Of a stretch of DNA of 7,787 nucleotides, positions 1 through 6,714 are shown one piece after another. The stretch comes from Pseudomonadota bacterium (GTDB taxonomy: Bacteria; Pseudomonadota; Alphaproteobacteria; Acetobacterales; Acetobacteraceae): contig JAJZCS010000088.1 of the NCBI GenBank assembly GCA_021829055.1, forward strand, positions 1 to 7,787. Direction: 5' to 3'. The notes under the pieces are model-generated. The model ran no database searches. It was not told the origin of the DNA and was given only the letters and a program-made list of their open reading frames with translations. Numbering within the stretch: position 1 is the first letter of the stretch; each line of letters starts with the position of its first letter. Position numbers and translations under genes: made by a program.

Positions 1-169
1 ACGCCTTGACCATCGCAAGAGGGGGCCAGGCAGCTTCACCCTTCGCCGCCGGGTAGAGCGGATCAAAGAGGAGCATCGCTATCAGATTCCAATCGACCAA
101 GGAGGCAAGCGTGTCTAGCGATGATGTCGCTCGCCCGCGCCCAGCAAAACCAAAACCCTCCTAACCCAT
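1..169 (-). mobile_element. IS5-type transposase, N-terminal fragment (possibly a pseudogene)
   Basis: On the minus strand one frame is open from 160 to the left edge (53 full codons) and reads like the N-terminal domain of IS5-type transposases. It contains LASLVDWNLIAMLLFDPLYP (106-47) followed by a Gly-Glu-Ala-Ala-Trp-Pro-Pro-Leu-Ala-Met-Val-Lys-Ala stretch. In the family this is the 'hDW...L...hYP...GRPpYPPLxMhKALLL' region that precedes the DDE catalytic domain, which would lie outside the window. The only upstream in-frame ATG (169-167) is followed by GGT and then a TAG stop (163-161), so the reading would be M-G-stop-E-G-F-G-F-A. A single CAG-to-TAG change could explain this, making the copy a pseudogene. 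Otherwise translation would have to start at TTG (100-98) or ATG (76-74), which would cut into the domain. It is transcribed in the same direction as ispH-hpnH, just downstream of hpnH. The family call is from recognition of the sequence pattern; the subgroup and exact IS ends cannot be fixed here. Confidence 0.62.
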
Positions 170-188
170 CAAACGATGCGCGATGCGC

Positions 189-209
189 GGCTCTCCATCA
201 TGGAGAGCC
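189..209. repeat. Perfect 10-bp inverted repeat between hpnH and the IS fragment
   Basis: The two arms, GGCTCTCCAT (189-198) and ATGGAGAGCC (200-209), are exact reverse complements around one central base. As RNA this would fold as an 8-bp GC-rich stem with a 5-base loop. It lies 58 bases downstream of the hpnH stop in the direction of transcription. It could be a terminator of the ispH-hpnH unit, but no T-run follows on the minus strand, so an intrinsic terminator is not well supported. It could also mark the IS boundary. Next to it a 7-base unit GATGCGC occurs twice in tandem (175-181 and 182-188). The rest of 161-266 shows no gene. Confidence 0.6.
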
Positions 210-266
210 CAGAGAATCAGCCATCAACGCCCGTGTCTACGCCTACCCACGCACAGGTCTCCCAGA

Positions 267-1409
267 TCATTCGGCCGCTTCAGCTGGAGCGGGTTTAGCC
301 AGCGCTTCGGCAAGTTTCTGTTCGACGTGCCTAGAAAATACGTATTCTGCCGGACGCTGATGATCGAGCGGAATTTCGGGAGCCATCGGCCCTTCCGTCC
401 GAATGCCGCTGAGGGCAAGTTTTGCAAGCTTCCAAGGATGCTTCACTGAATCCACCACGGACGTTGCTTCGAAGCCAGAATGGACCATGCAGTCGGCACA
501 TTTCTCGTAATTTCCGACGCCGTATTTATCCCAGTCCGTCGTCTCCATTAGCTCCTTGAAACTTTTCACGTAGCCTTCGCCAAGCAGATAGCATGGCCGC
601 TGCCAACCGAAGACATTGCGAGTCGGATTGCCCCACGGGGTACACGCATAGGTCTGGTTACCTGCAAGAAAATCAAGGAAGAGCGGAGATTGGTTGAATT
701 TCCAGACCCGCCCACGCTTCTTTCCCGCCCGGAAAATCGCTCGAAACAACTCTTTCGTCCGCTGGCGATTCAGGAAATGCTCCTGATCCGGTGCTCGCTC
801 GTACGCGTATCCCGGGGAGGTCATTACCCCGTCGACGCCAATCTCGTTGACCGCATCAAGAAACGAAGCGACCCGCGTTGGGTCCGCTCCCTCGAACAGT
901 GTACAGTTGATGGATACCCGAAAACCTTTTGCCTTAGCGAGCTTGATCGCAGATACGGCGCGGTCGTACACGCCCTCTTGGCTGACCGCCTGATCATGCA
1001 TTTCGCGGTCTCCGTCGAGATGCACATCCCAACAAAAATTCCTGTGCGGCCGATACTGATCGATCTTCTTTTCCAGCAGCAGTGCGTTGGTGCATAGGTA
1101 AATGAACTTGCCCCGAGCCAAAATTTTCTCGACAATTTCGGGCATCTCCTTATGCAACAGCGGTTCCCCGCCTGCGATGGCGACGACCGGTGCGCCACAT
1201 TCATCGACCGCCTCCAAAGCGTCTTCCACCGACAGACGCTGGTTCAGAATTGGCGCCGGGTAATCGATCTTGCCACATCCCGCGCAAGCGAGATTGCAGC
1301 GAAAGAGCGGTTCCAGCATCAGCACCAATGGGTAGCGCTTGCGGCCGGTCAGGTGTTGCCGAAGCACATAGGCGCCTACCTTGATTGTCTGGTTTAGCGG
1401 CACACCCAT
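267..1409 (-). CDS. hpnH: HpnH, radical SAM adenosylhopane synthase
   Basis: The 380-residue protein is the radical SAM enzyme that adds a 5'-deoxyadenosyl radical to diploptene, giving adenosylhopane, the precursor of all C35 bacteriohopanepolyols. The radical SAM cluster motif CNLACAGC has Cys38, Cys42 and Cys45. The SAM-contacting AGGEP motif is at 79-83. Cys106 (in YLCTNA) matches the cysteine reported in the Zymomonas enzyme to quench the radical intermediate and set stereochemistry. A C-terminal cysteine set (Cys256, Cys273, Cys304, Cys307) resembles the auxiliary region seen in this family. The length is normal, and the last ~20 residues are an Ala/Pro/Glu-rich tail. The ATG at 1409-1407 is supported by an AGGAG ribosome site six bases upstream. 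It lies 44 bases downstream of ispH and is probably cotranscribed with it. The nucleoside phosphorylase gene hpnG, which acts next and often neighbours hpnH, is not in view; an IS fragment follows instead. Confidence 0.95.
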   Translation of the reverse strand: MGVPLNQTIKVGAYVLRQHLTGRKRYPLVLMLEPLFRCNLACAGCGKIDYPAPILNQRLSVEDALEAVDECGAPVVAIAGGEPLLHKEMPEIVEKILARGKFIYLCTNALLLEKKIDQYRPHRNFCWDVHLDGDREMHDQAVSQEGVYDRAVSAIKLAKAKGFRVSINCTLFEGADPTRVASFLDAVNEIGVDGVMTSPGYAYERAPDQEHFLNRQRTKELFRAIFRAGKKRGRVWKFNQSPLFLDFLAGNQTYACTPWGNPTRNVFGWQRPCYLLGEGYVKSFKELMETTDWDKYGVGNYEKCADCMVHSGFEATSVVDSVKHPWKLAKLALSGIRTEGPMAPEIPLDHQRPAEYVFSRHVEQKLAEALAKPAPAEAAE

Positions 1410-1415
1410 CGGGAA

Positions 1416-1420
1416 CTCCT
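1416..1420 (-). promoter_or_regulatory. Ribosome binding site of hpnH
   Basis: AGGAG on the minus strand, with a six-base spacer to the ATG at 1409-1407. It fixes the hpnH start inside the short gap after ispH. Confidence 0.75.
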
Positions 1421-1453
1421 CGAAATCTGCTCAAACACGTAGTGGGAACTCAA

Positions 1454-2452
1454 TCAGAGATCCGCGACTTCGACAGGTAGTTTAAAGCGAACATCCTCAG
1501 GCGTTCCTGCCAGTGTCTCCACCTCGACCGAACCAAAACGTTTCAGACCCTCCAGCACCCCCAGAACCAGGATCTCTGGCGCGGAAGCCCCGGCGGTAAG
1601 GCCGACGCGTTCGACACCGTCAAACCACGACGGATCCAAATGGTCGGCATCATCGATCAGGTAAGCCCTGCAACCCAGATCTTCGCCAATTTCCCGCAAC
1701 CGGTTGGAATTTGACGAATTGCGACTTCCTACCACGAGAATGACATCGACTTGCTCGGCAAGATGCCGAACCGCTTCCTGGCGATTCTGCGTGGCGTAGC
1801 AGATATCCCGAACATCCGGTCCCATGATTGAGGGGAAGCGGCTTTTCAGCGCGGCAATGATGCCGCGCGTGTCGTCCACGGACAGGGTCGTCTGCGTAAT
1901 ATACGCCAGCTTCTCGGCATCATGAACCTTCAACGCTGCAACGTCGTCAACAGTTTGTACAAGGTAGACGGTACCGTCGATCTGGCCAATTGTCCCCTCA
2001 ACTTCCGCATGGCCTGCGTGTCCAATCAAAACGATTTCCCGACCCTGCGCAGCATAACGCCTGCCCTCAGAGTGTACTTTGGCAACCAATGGACAGGTAG
2101 CATCGATAACGGGCAACTCCCGCTCTTGTGCATCCCGCTGGACCTTCTTGGCCACGCCATGGGCACTAAATACGGTGATAGCGCCTTCCGGCACCTCGGA
2201 AATCTCGTCCACAAATACTGCACCGCGCGAACGCAAGTCCTCCACGACATGGCGGTTATGTACAATCTCGTGCCGGACATAGATGGGGGGGCCAAATTTC
2301 TCGAGCGCCCGCTCGACGATCTCAATGGCCCGCTCGACACCGGCGCAGAAACCGCGCGGCTGTGCGAGAAGCACCTTCAGATTTTTAGCCCCTGCCGACG
2401 CCGGGCGACTTTCAGCGACTTCCGGTTCCATCTGGATCGGCGGCATATCCAT
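1454..2452 (-). CDS. ispH: IspH (LytB), 4-hydroxy-3-methylbut-2-enyl diphosphate reductase
   Basis: This is the last enzyme of the MEP pathway: it reduces HMBPP to a mixture of IPP and DMAPP with a [4Fe-4S] cluster, in the cytoplasm. All three cluster cysteines are present: Cys36 (GFCAGV), Cys120 (DATCPLV) and Cys218 ([10 protein letters not shown]). The substrate-binding residues of the family are also visible: His65 (EIVHN), His98 (SAHG), His148 and Glu150 (GHAEVEG), Thr188 ([10 protein letters not shown]) and the SSNSNRL motif near the C-terminal third. The 332-residue length is slightly above the E. coli enzyme because of an N-terminal extension of about 24 residues rich in Pro, Glu and Ala. 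The ATG at 2452-2450 is chosen because no ATG, GTG or TTG lies between it and the upstream in-frame stop at 2533-2531, and GAGAAGG (2470-2464) sits 11 bases upstream. ATGs at codons 3 and 8 are alternatives without their own clear ribosome site. It is first in a minus-strand unit with hpnH. Confidence 0.97.
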   Translation of the reverse strand: MDMPPIQMEPEVAESRPASAGAKNLKVLLAQPRGFCAGVERAIEIVERALEKFGPPIYVRHEIVHNRHVVEDLRSRGAVFVDEISEVPEGAITVFSAHGVAKKVQRDAQERELPVIDATCPLVAKVHSEGRRYAAQGREIVLIGHAGHAEVEGTIGQIDGTVYLVQTVDDVAALKVHDAEKLAYITQTTLSVDDTRGIIAALKSRFPSIMGPDVRDICYATQNRQEAVRHLAEQVDVILVVGSRNSSNSNRLREIGEDLGCRAYLIDDADHLDPSWFDGVERVGLTAGASAPEILVLGVLEGLKRFGSVEVETLAGTPEDVRFKLPVEVADL

Positions 2453-2488
2453 TGCGGTTTTGACCTTCTCAACATTATGCGCATCGCC

Positions 2489-2498
2489 CGCGATCGCG
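2489..2498. repeat. 10-base palindrome CGCGATCGCG in the ispH leader
   Basis: The sequence CGCGATCGCG is its own reverse complement and lies 37-46 bases upstream of the ispH start codon. It could be an operator half or part of a leader structure, or chance in GC-rich DNA. Confidence 0.35.
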
Positions 2499-2503
2499 CC
2501 TGC

Positions 2504-2526
2504 ATGCGGGCTGATCCCGCCCGCAT
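2504..2526 (-). promoter_or_regulatory. GC-rich hairpin in the ispH 5' leader
   Basis: ATGCGGGC (2504-2511) and GCCCGCAT (2519-2526) are perfect 8-base complements around a 7-base loop. On the ispH transcript this would be a stable stem-loop about 52 bases before the start codon. No T-run follows, so it is not an obvious attenuator. A regulatory role is inferred from position only. Confidence 0.45.
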
Positions 2527-2551
2527 TGGATCAGATAAGTCATGATAACGC

Positions 2552-2569
2552 GGTTGCGCAAGGGCAACC
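2552..2569 (-). repeat. Second inverted repeat upstream of ispH
   Basis: GGTTGC (2552-2557) and GCAACC (2564-2569) form a 6-bp stem with a 6-base loop, about 25 bases beyond the larger hairpin. Depending on where transcription starts, it is either in the leader RNA or an operator-like element between the ispH promoter and gene. Confidence 0.35.
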
Positions 2570-2587
2570 CAACTCCAGCTTCCGGAA

Positions 2588-2618
2588 AATATTCCGAGCA
2601 TCCAAAAAACTGTGACAA
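2588..2618 (-). promoter_or_regulatory. Weak candidate promoter for ispH-hpnH
   Basis: On the minus strand TTGTCA (2618-2613) matches five of six bases of a -35 box. AATATT (2593-2588) is a poor -10 box, with a 19-base spacer that is longer than ideal. It is offered because it is the best -35-like match facing ispH in the gap. Confidence 0.22.
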
Positions 2619-2666
2619 AATTGCACCGTTTTTCGGTCACGGCAAGACGAGTGCTCCCGGAGGTTG

Positions 2667-2695
2667 TTTTCACATGGTGCGACGTGTCTTATATG
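2667..2695 (+). promoter_or_regulatory. Weak candidate promoter for dxs-hpnM-hpnI-hpnJ
   Basis: TTTTCA (2667-2672) and TATATG (2690-2695) are separated by 17 bases, each matching four of six consensus bases. If used, the dxs transcript would carry a leader of about 160 bases. Confidence 0.25.
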
Positions 2696-2847
2696 TCACC
2701 AACCTGAGATGTGTCTATGCTGCTATTGCTTCCCCGTCTTTGTCTTTGGACAGCGGAGGTTGTGGCGATTGGAAGAAAAGTATCGGAGAATTAAGGGATG
2801 ATAATCGCATACATCACGGCAGAGCTCCCGTGCACATTGAACGCTAT

Positions 2848-2853
2848 TGAGGT
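2848..2853 (+). promoter_or_regulatory. Ribosome binding site of dxs
   Basis: TGAGGT with a nine-base spacer to the ATG at 2863. It is a modest match, but the only one near the start. Confidence 0.5.
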
Positions 2854-2862
2854 CCGCCGCTG

Positions 2863-4809
2863 ATGCCCCCGCGTGCGCCTCTACTCGATCGCATTAACGT
2901 TCCGGCTGATCTCCGTAACCTCTCTACCGATCAACTCCGGCAGCTGGCGGATGAACTGCGTGCCGAGACAATCGACGCTGTTTCCGTTACCGGCGGCCAT
3001 CTGGGAGCTTCACTCGGAGTCATCGAACTAACGGTGGCTCTTCACGCTGTGTTCGAGACTCCACGTGACCGTCTGATCTGGGATGTCGGGCATCAGACGT
3101 ATCCGCATAAGATCCTCACTGGCCGCCGGGACCGAATCCGGACACTACGGCAACCGGGCGGCCTGTCCGGCTTCACGAGAAGGTCCGAGAGCGAATACGA
3201 TCCGTTTGGCGCCGCCCATTCCTCGACATCGATCTCTGCCGGGCTTGGGATGGCCGTGGCTCGCGACCTCCTGCATGACTCACCGGGGCACAACAACGTT
3301 ATTGCGGTTATCGGCGACGGTGCAATGAGTGCGGGTATGGCGTACGAAGCCATGAACAACGCCGGTGCAAGTAAATCGCGCCTCATTGTCGTACTCAATG
3401 ACAACGACATGTCTATCGCGCCACCCGTTGGCGCCATGAGCGCGTACCTCTCGCGGCTGATCTCTTCACGCAGTTTTCTAAGCCTGCGCGATTTCGCTGC
3501 ACGGATGGCCAGACGCTTTCCGCGCCCGCTAGAACGCACCGCGAAACGCGCGGAAGAGTATGCCCGGGGTATTCTCACTGGCGGCACGCTCTTTGAGGAA
3601 CTCGGGTTTTACTACGTCGGTCCGATCGACGGGCACAACCTGGATCACCTGTTGCCGGTCCTTCGGAATCTTCGTGACGCAGACGGAGACGAGCCGGTGC
3701 TGCTGCACGTCGTAACACAAAAAGGGAAAGGCTATGCCCCCGCCGAAGCGTCTGCAGACAAATACCACGGCGTTTCCAAATTCAACGTCGTTACCGGCGA
3801 ACAGGCTAAGGCTCCGCCCGGTCCACCTTCATATACCCAAGTCTTTGCACAGGCTCTGATTGCCGAGGCCGAGGCGAATAAACGAATTGTCGCCGTAACG
3901 GCGGCGATGCCTGGCGGTACGGGCCTTGATGCTTTCAGCAAGCGGTTCCCGGATCGCATGTTCGATGTTGGGATCGCGGAACAGCACGCCGTGACTTTTG
4001 CGGCGGGCATGTCCACCGAAGGAATGGCACCCTTCTGCGCGATTTATTCGACGTTTCTGCAGCGTGCCTATGACCAGGTTATCCATGACGTCGCTATCCA
4101 GTCCCTGCCCGTCCGTTTTGCGATGGATCGCGCCGGCCTGGTCGGAGCCGATGGTGCAACCCACGCGGGCGCCTATGATCTTGCCTATCTGGGGTGTTTG
4201 CCAGGAATTGTTATCATGGCGCCCTCAGACGAAGCCGAGTTGATGCACTGCGTCGCGACGGCAGCCGCCATCGACGATCGTCCGTCGGCGTTCCGCTACC
4301 CACGTGGCGAAGGGGTAGGCGTCACCCTCCCGACCCGCGGCACTCCCTGGGAAATTGGCCGCAGCCGCGTTTTGCGTGAAGGTGGAACAATCGCAGTTCT
4401 GGCCCTCGGGCCAAGAGTTCACGATGCTCTCAAAGCAGCTGACGAGCTCACCGCTCACGGCCATCCCACCACCGTCGTCGACGCGCGGTTTATGAAGCCA
4501 CTTGACACGGCCATGATCGACAATCTCGTTCGCCACCACGAAGTACTGATTACGATCGAGGATGGCAGTGCCGGAGGCTTTGGTGCCGCGGTTGGACATC
4601 ATTTGGCGTGGAGCGGCGTGGTAGATCGGGGCATAAAGTTCCGGCCCATGACGCTACCCGACCGGTTTATCGATCACAATACGCCTGCCGGTCAGCTGAT
4701 TGATGCTGGCCTAACCGCCAAGGACATAGTGGCGCACGCCCTTTTGGCTCTCCAATCCGGTTCGAGTGCAAAAAACCGCCCAGCCCCGGTCGTATTTTCG
4801 GCGCAATGA
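2863..4809 (+). CDS. dxs: Dxs, 1-deoxy-D-xylulose-5-phosphate synthase
   Basis: This cytoplasmic thiamine diphosphate enzyme condenses pyruvate and glyceraldehyde 3-phosphate to 1-deoxy-D-xylulose 5-phosphate, the first and usually flux-controlling step of the MEP pathway. At 648 residues it has full family length. The N-terminal ThDP domain has the catalytic histidine His46 (GGHLGAS), [17 protein letters not shown] (72-88), the metal/ThDP motif GDGAMSAG (151-158) and NDND (179-182). The pyrimidine-binding domain, from about 323, has the catalytic glutamate Glu373 (IAEQH) and DGATHAG with His434. The substrate phosphate arginine is Arg481 in YPRGEG. The transketolase C-terminal domain runs from about 500 to 630. 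The last four bases overlap the likely start of hpnM (ATGA), so translation is probably coupled. Its place in a hopanoid operon suggests a dedicated or boosted precursor supply; whether the genome holds another dxs cannot be seen here. Confidence 0.97.
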   Translation: MPPRAPLLDRINVPADLRNLSTDQLRQLADELRAETIDAVSVTGGHLGASLGVIELTVALHAVFETPRDRLIWDVGHQTYPHKILTGRRDRIRTLRQPGGLSGFTRRSESEYDPFGAAHSSTSISAGLGMAVARDLLHDSPGHNNVIAVIGDGAMSAGMAYEAMNNAGASKSRLIVVLNDNDMSIAPPVGAMSAYLSRLISSRSFLSLRDFAARMARRFPRPLERTAKRAEEYARGILTGGTLFEELGFYYVGPIDGHNLDHLLPVLRNLRDADGDEPVLLHVVTQKGKGYAPAEASADKYHGVSKFNVVTGEQAKAPPGPPSYTQVFAQALIAEAEANKRIVAVTAAMPGGTGLDAFSKRFPDRMFDVGIAEQHAVTFAAGMSTEGMAPFCAIYSTFLQRAYDQVIHDVAIQSLPVRFAMDRAGLVGADGATHAGAYDLAYLGCLPGIVIMAPSDEAELMHCVATAAAIDDRPSAFRYPRGEGVGVTLPTRGTPWEIGRSRVLREGGTIAVLALGPRVHDALKAADELTAHGHPTTVVDARFMKPLDTAMIDNLVRHHEVLITIEDGSAGGFGAAVGHHLAWSGVVDRGIKFRPMTLPDRFIDHNTPAGQLIDAGLTAKDIVAHALLALQSGSSAKNRPAPVVFSAQ

Positions 4810-5462
4810 CGCTATCTGCTCGGGTCATGAAACGCCGATTCCTCGTATTGTCCTTTTTAGCCACGTCGACAGTCGCTCTCGGAGCCGGGATCGCGTTTGC
4901 CGCCGCCCTGCCGCCTGAAGTCGCGCCCATCAAGTCATTAGATTCGGCGCTGATCGCAACGATGAAGGCGGCGGGTGCGAAAGTAAGTTTTGCCAAAAGA
5001 TTCGATACCCTTAAGCCGGTACTGGAACGTGTCTACGATCTGCCGGAGATTCTTGCGATCTCTGTTGGCTTGTTCTGGTCGACGCTTCCTCCCGCACAGA
5101 AAGCAACGTTGCAATCGCTTTTCACGGAATACACAGTCGCGACCTACGTAAAGAGCTTTGATCATTTTAATGGTCAGCGTTTCGAAATTCAACCAAACGT
5201 CCGCTCCCTTGGAACGCGGCGCATCGTTACGACGAACCTGATTGCTGCCGATGGACAGAAGACACGGCTCGACTACGTCATGACCCCAAGCAGCGGAGCC
5301 TGGAAAATCACCGACGTGCTCTTCGACGGCACGATCAGCAAAGTGGCGACGCAGCGTTCGGATTTCAGCGGGCTCGTCGAACCAGGCAATGCCACACGGC
5401 TGATCGACGCTCTGCGCAAGAAAATAACGGTTCTTTCCGACGGCGCGCTAAAGGCTGGATAG
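4806..5462 (+). CDS. hpnM: HpnM, MlaC/Ttg2D-family exported protein of hopanoid clusters
   Basis: This 218-residue protein fits the MlaC / toluene-tolerance Ttg2D family as found in hopanoid clusters (HpnM). MlaC proteins carry phospholipids across the periplasm; for HpnM a role in hopanoid or lipid transport is assumed from family and context, not proven. Residues 8-33 look like a signal peptide: MKRR followed by a hydrophobic stretch ending AFA-A, with cleavage expected near 32-34. The mature part has the family features: [18 protein letters not shown] (65-82), a [17 protein letters not shown] helix region (90-106), TYVKSFDHF (113-121), and the beta segment with [20 protein letters not shown] (156-175). 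Two starts are possible. The ATG at 4806 overlaps the dxs stop and implies coupling; the ATG at 4827 (codon 8) gives a more typical signal peptide. Neither has a clear ribosome site, which favours coupling from dxs. Confidence 0.88.
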   Translation: MTLSARVMKRRFLVLSFLATSTVALGAGIAFAAALPPEVAPIKSLDSALIATMKAAGAKVSFAKRFDTLKPVLERVYDLPEILAISVGLFWSTLPPAQKATLQSLFTEYTVATYVKSFDHFNGQRFEIQPNVRSLGTRRIVTTNLIAADGQKTRLDYVMTPSSGAWKITDVLFDGTISKVATQRSDFSGLVEPGNATRLIDALRKKITVLSDGALKAG

Positions 5463-5469
5463 ACCCGCC

Positions 5470-5496
5470 ATGCGCATCCTGCACCCATCCGCTTAG
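5470..5496 (+). other. Eight-codon mini-frame just before hpnI
   Basis: In the 35-base gap between hpnM and hpnI an ATG at 5470 opens a frame reading MRILHPSA and stops with TAG at 5494-5496, one base before the hpnI ATG at 5498. hpnI has no visible ribosome site of its own. Stop-then-restart coupling is possible, but the mini-frame also lacks a good ribosome site and may be chance. Confidence 0.2.
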
Positions 5497-5497
5497 C

Positions 5498-6640
5498 ATG
5501 ACCAATCTACTTGCCGATCTTGCCAGTCTCGTCGCGGTCGCAGGCTTGGCACATCAGGTCATCGGGAGCGCCCTGGTCCCGCAAATTACCGCGGCAATGG
5601 CGCAAGCACCAATCGCGTTACCGCCCGTGTCTTTGCTGAAACCTTTGTATGGAAGCGAACCGCTGCTCGAAACTGCGCTCGAGTCATGCTTTGTCCTCGA
5701 TTACCCGGCCTTGCAACTGGTATTCGGCGTTGCCGACCCTACCGATCCCGCCCTCGCCATCATTGAACGTCTTCGTGCCCGCTACCCGAACGTTGACACC
5801 ACCATCGTTGTCGGCCCTGATCCGCAGGGTCCAAACCGAAAAATCGGCAACCTGATCAACATGTTCCCTGCCGTAAAACACGATGTGCTGGTTATCTCCG
5901 ATGCCGACATGCACGTTCCCGCCCACTATCTGAAAGCAGTGGTTGCCTCTCTTGCCGAAACTGGCACTGGTCTCGTGACAAGCCTTTACACCGGTTTGCC
6001 AGCAACTAGCCGGCTGCCCGCATTGTTGGGTGCCGCTCAGATCAATCATGCCTTTCTCCCGGGCGCCGCACTTGCCCGACGACTGGGCCGACAAGATTGC
6101 TTTGGCGCCACGATGGCGTTGCATCGCGAGCAGTTGGAGGAAATTGGTGGTTTTGGGTCCCTCGTCGGCTATCTTGCCGATGACAATGTTCTTGGCCGCC
6201 TGATCCTGGACAGTGGAAAGACCATCAGGCTCGCGCCGGTTCTCCCGGCAACCAGCGTGACAGAGCAAAACCTTCGAGACTTGGCACAACATGAACTCCG
6301 CTGGGCCCGCACCATCCGCGCTCTCGTTCCTGCTGTCTATCCCGGCCTTGTTCTCCAATTCCCATTGTTTTGGGCCGCCTTGGGACTCCTCCTGTCCGGG
6401 TTCCCTACGGTCGGCTGGGCGCTGGCCCTGACCGCTGTGGTGATCCGCTATGCCGCCGCACGACGATTGGAGCGTCAACTCGACGTGTCCAGGGTGGCGA
6501 CGCCGTGGCTTCTGCTCATTCGCGATTTTTTCTCCGCCTTCGTATTCGCGGCTAGCTATTTCAGCGATGCCGTCGAATGGCGAGGTTACCAGTTGCGGGC
6601 GGACCACGGAAAATCGGCTTCCGGCGTTCTTCTTCATTGA
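5498..6640 (+). CDS. hpnI: HpnI, family 2 hopanoid glycosyltransferase
   Basis: This 380-residue membrane glycosyltransferase of the GT2 superfamily resembles ceramide glucosyltransferases. In hopanoid pathways HpnI transfers N-acetylglucosamine from UDP-GlcNAc to bacteriohopanetetrol, the first step toward the composite cyclitol ether head group. An N-terminal hydrophobic segment (about 4-30) is followed by PPVSLLKPLYGSEPLLETAL (42-61), typical of HpnI. The nucleotide-sugar site shows GPNRKIGNL (111-119) and the metal-binding DAD (135-137). An acidic motif, ADDN, is at 227-230. A (Q/H)xxRW-like motif, HELRW, is at 265-269. Three further membrane segments follow at about 283-301, 305-320 and 338-355, and the end has VEWRGYQLRADHGKS (359-373). 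The active site should face the cytoplasm. The ATG at 5498 gives a normal N-terminus although no clear ribosome site precedes it. It follows hpnM by 35 bases and precedes hpnJ by 74, in one apparent operon. Confidence 0.93.
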   Translation: MTNLLADLASLVAVAGLAHQVIGSALVPQITAAMAQAPIALPPVSLLKPLYGSEPLLETALESCFVLDYPALQLVFGVADPTDPALAIIERLRARYPNVDTTIVVGPDPQGPNRKIGNLINMFPAVKHDVLVISDADMHVPAHYLKAVVASLAETGTGLVTSLYTGLPATSRLPALLGAAQINHAFLPGAALARRLGRQDCFGATMALHREQLEEIGGFGSLVGYLADDNVLGRLILDSGKTIRLAPVLPATSVTEQNLRDLAQHELRWARTIRALVPAVYPGLVLQFPLFWAALGLLLSGFPTVGWALALTAVVIRYAAARRLERQLDVSRVATPWLLLIRDFFSAFVFAASYFSDAVEWRGYQLRADHGKSASGVLLH

Positions 6641-6701
6641 GCTTTGCACCAACCGGCCCGATATGCGAAACGAACGCAGCTACTGGGTCGACCCGCCGCA
6701 C

Positions 6702-6706
6702 GAGGA
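6702..6706 (+). promoter_or_regulatory. Ribosome binding site of hpnJ
   Basis: GAGGA with an eight-base spacer to the ATG at 6715. A second in-frame ATG follows directly at 6718 and would have an 11-base spacer; the first is preferred. Confidence 0.6.
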
Positions 6707-6714
6707 AAACTGCG

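Larger units (their letters stand above)
2453..2862. other. Divergent ispH / dxs intergenic control region
   Basis: This 410-base gap separates two oppositely transcribed units that each begin with an MEP-pathway gene. I see no convincing gene in it: open frames on both strands lack ribosome sites and recognisable domains. The half next to ispH is rich in inverted repeats (2489-2498, 2504-2526, 2552-2569). The middle holds AT-rich patches with weak candidate promoters. A further short repeat CGGAA...TTCCG spans 2583-2596, and GTGAC (2612-2616) pairs with GTCAC (2636-2640). CAACCT (2700-2705) could pair with AGGTTG (2757-2762) in the dxs leader. A shared regulator is plausible but not shown. 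Confidence 0.7.

Noticed and set aside
2..118. Plus-strand open frame running in from the left edge and ending at TAG (116-118)
   Set aside because: It is rich in Arg and Lys with no recognisable domain, and it is antisense to the IS5-type transposase frame, which reads much better.
110..239. Direct repeat CGTGTCTA at 110-117 and 232-239, considered as a target-site duplication
   Set aside because: One copy lies inside the transposase frame, so the pair cannot flank the element. Eight bases at this spacing can occur by chance.
1922..2545. Plus-strand 207-codon frame antisense to ispH
   Set aside because: It is opposite all the conserved IspH motifs, has no domain and lacks a ribosome site.
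2603..2640. A-rich tract with GTGAC/GTCAC arms considered as a terminator
   Set aside because: The arms are only five bases with a 19-base spacer, and it does not follow the end of any gene.
2542..2850. Plus-strand 102-codon frame ending just before dxs
   Set aside because: No domain, no ribosome site, mixed low-information composition, and it begins amid inverted repeats of the ispH leader. Kept as non-coding control region.
5684..6652. Long (322-residue) minus-strand frame antisense to hpnI
   Set aside because: Its product has no recognisable domain or ribosome site. It lies opposite a clearly recognised glycosyltransferase and is best explained by hpnI codon bias.
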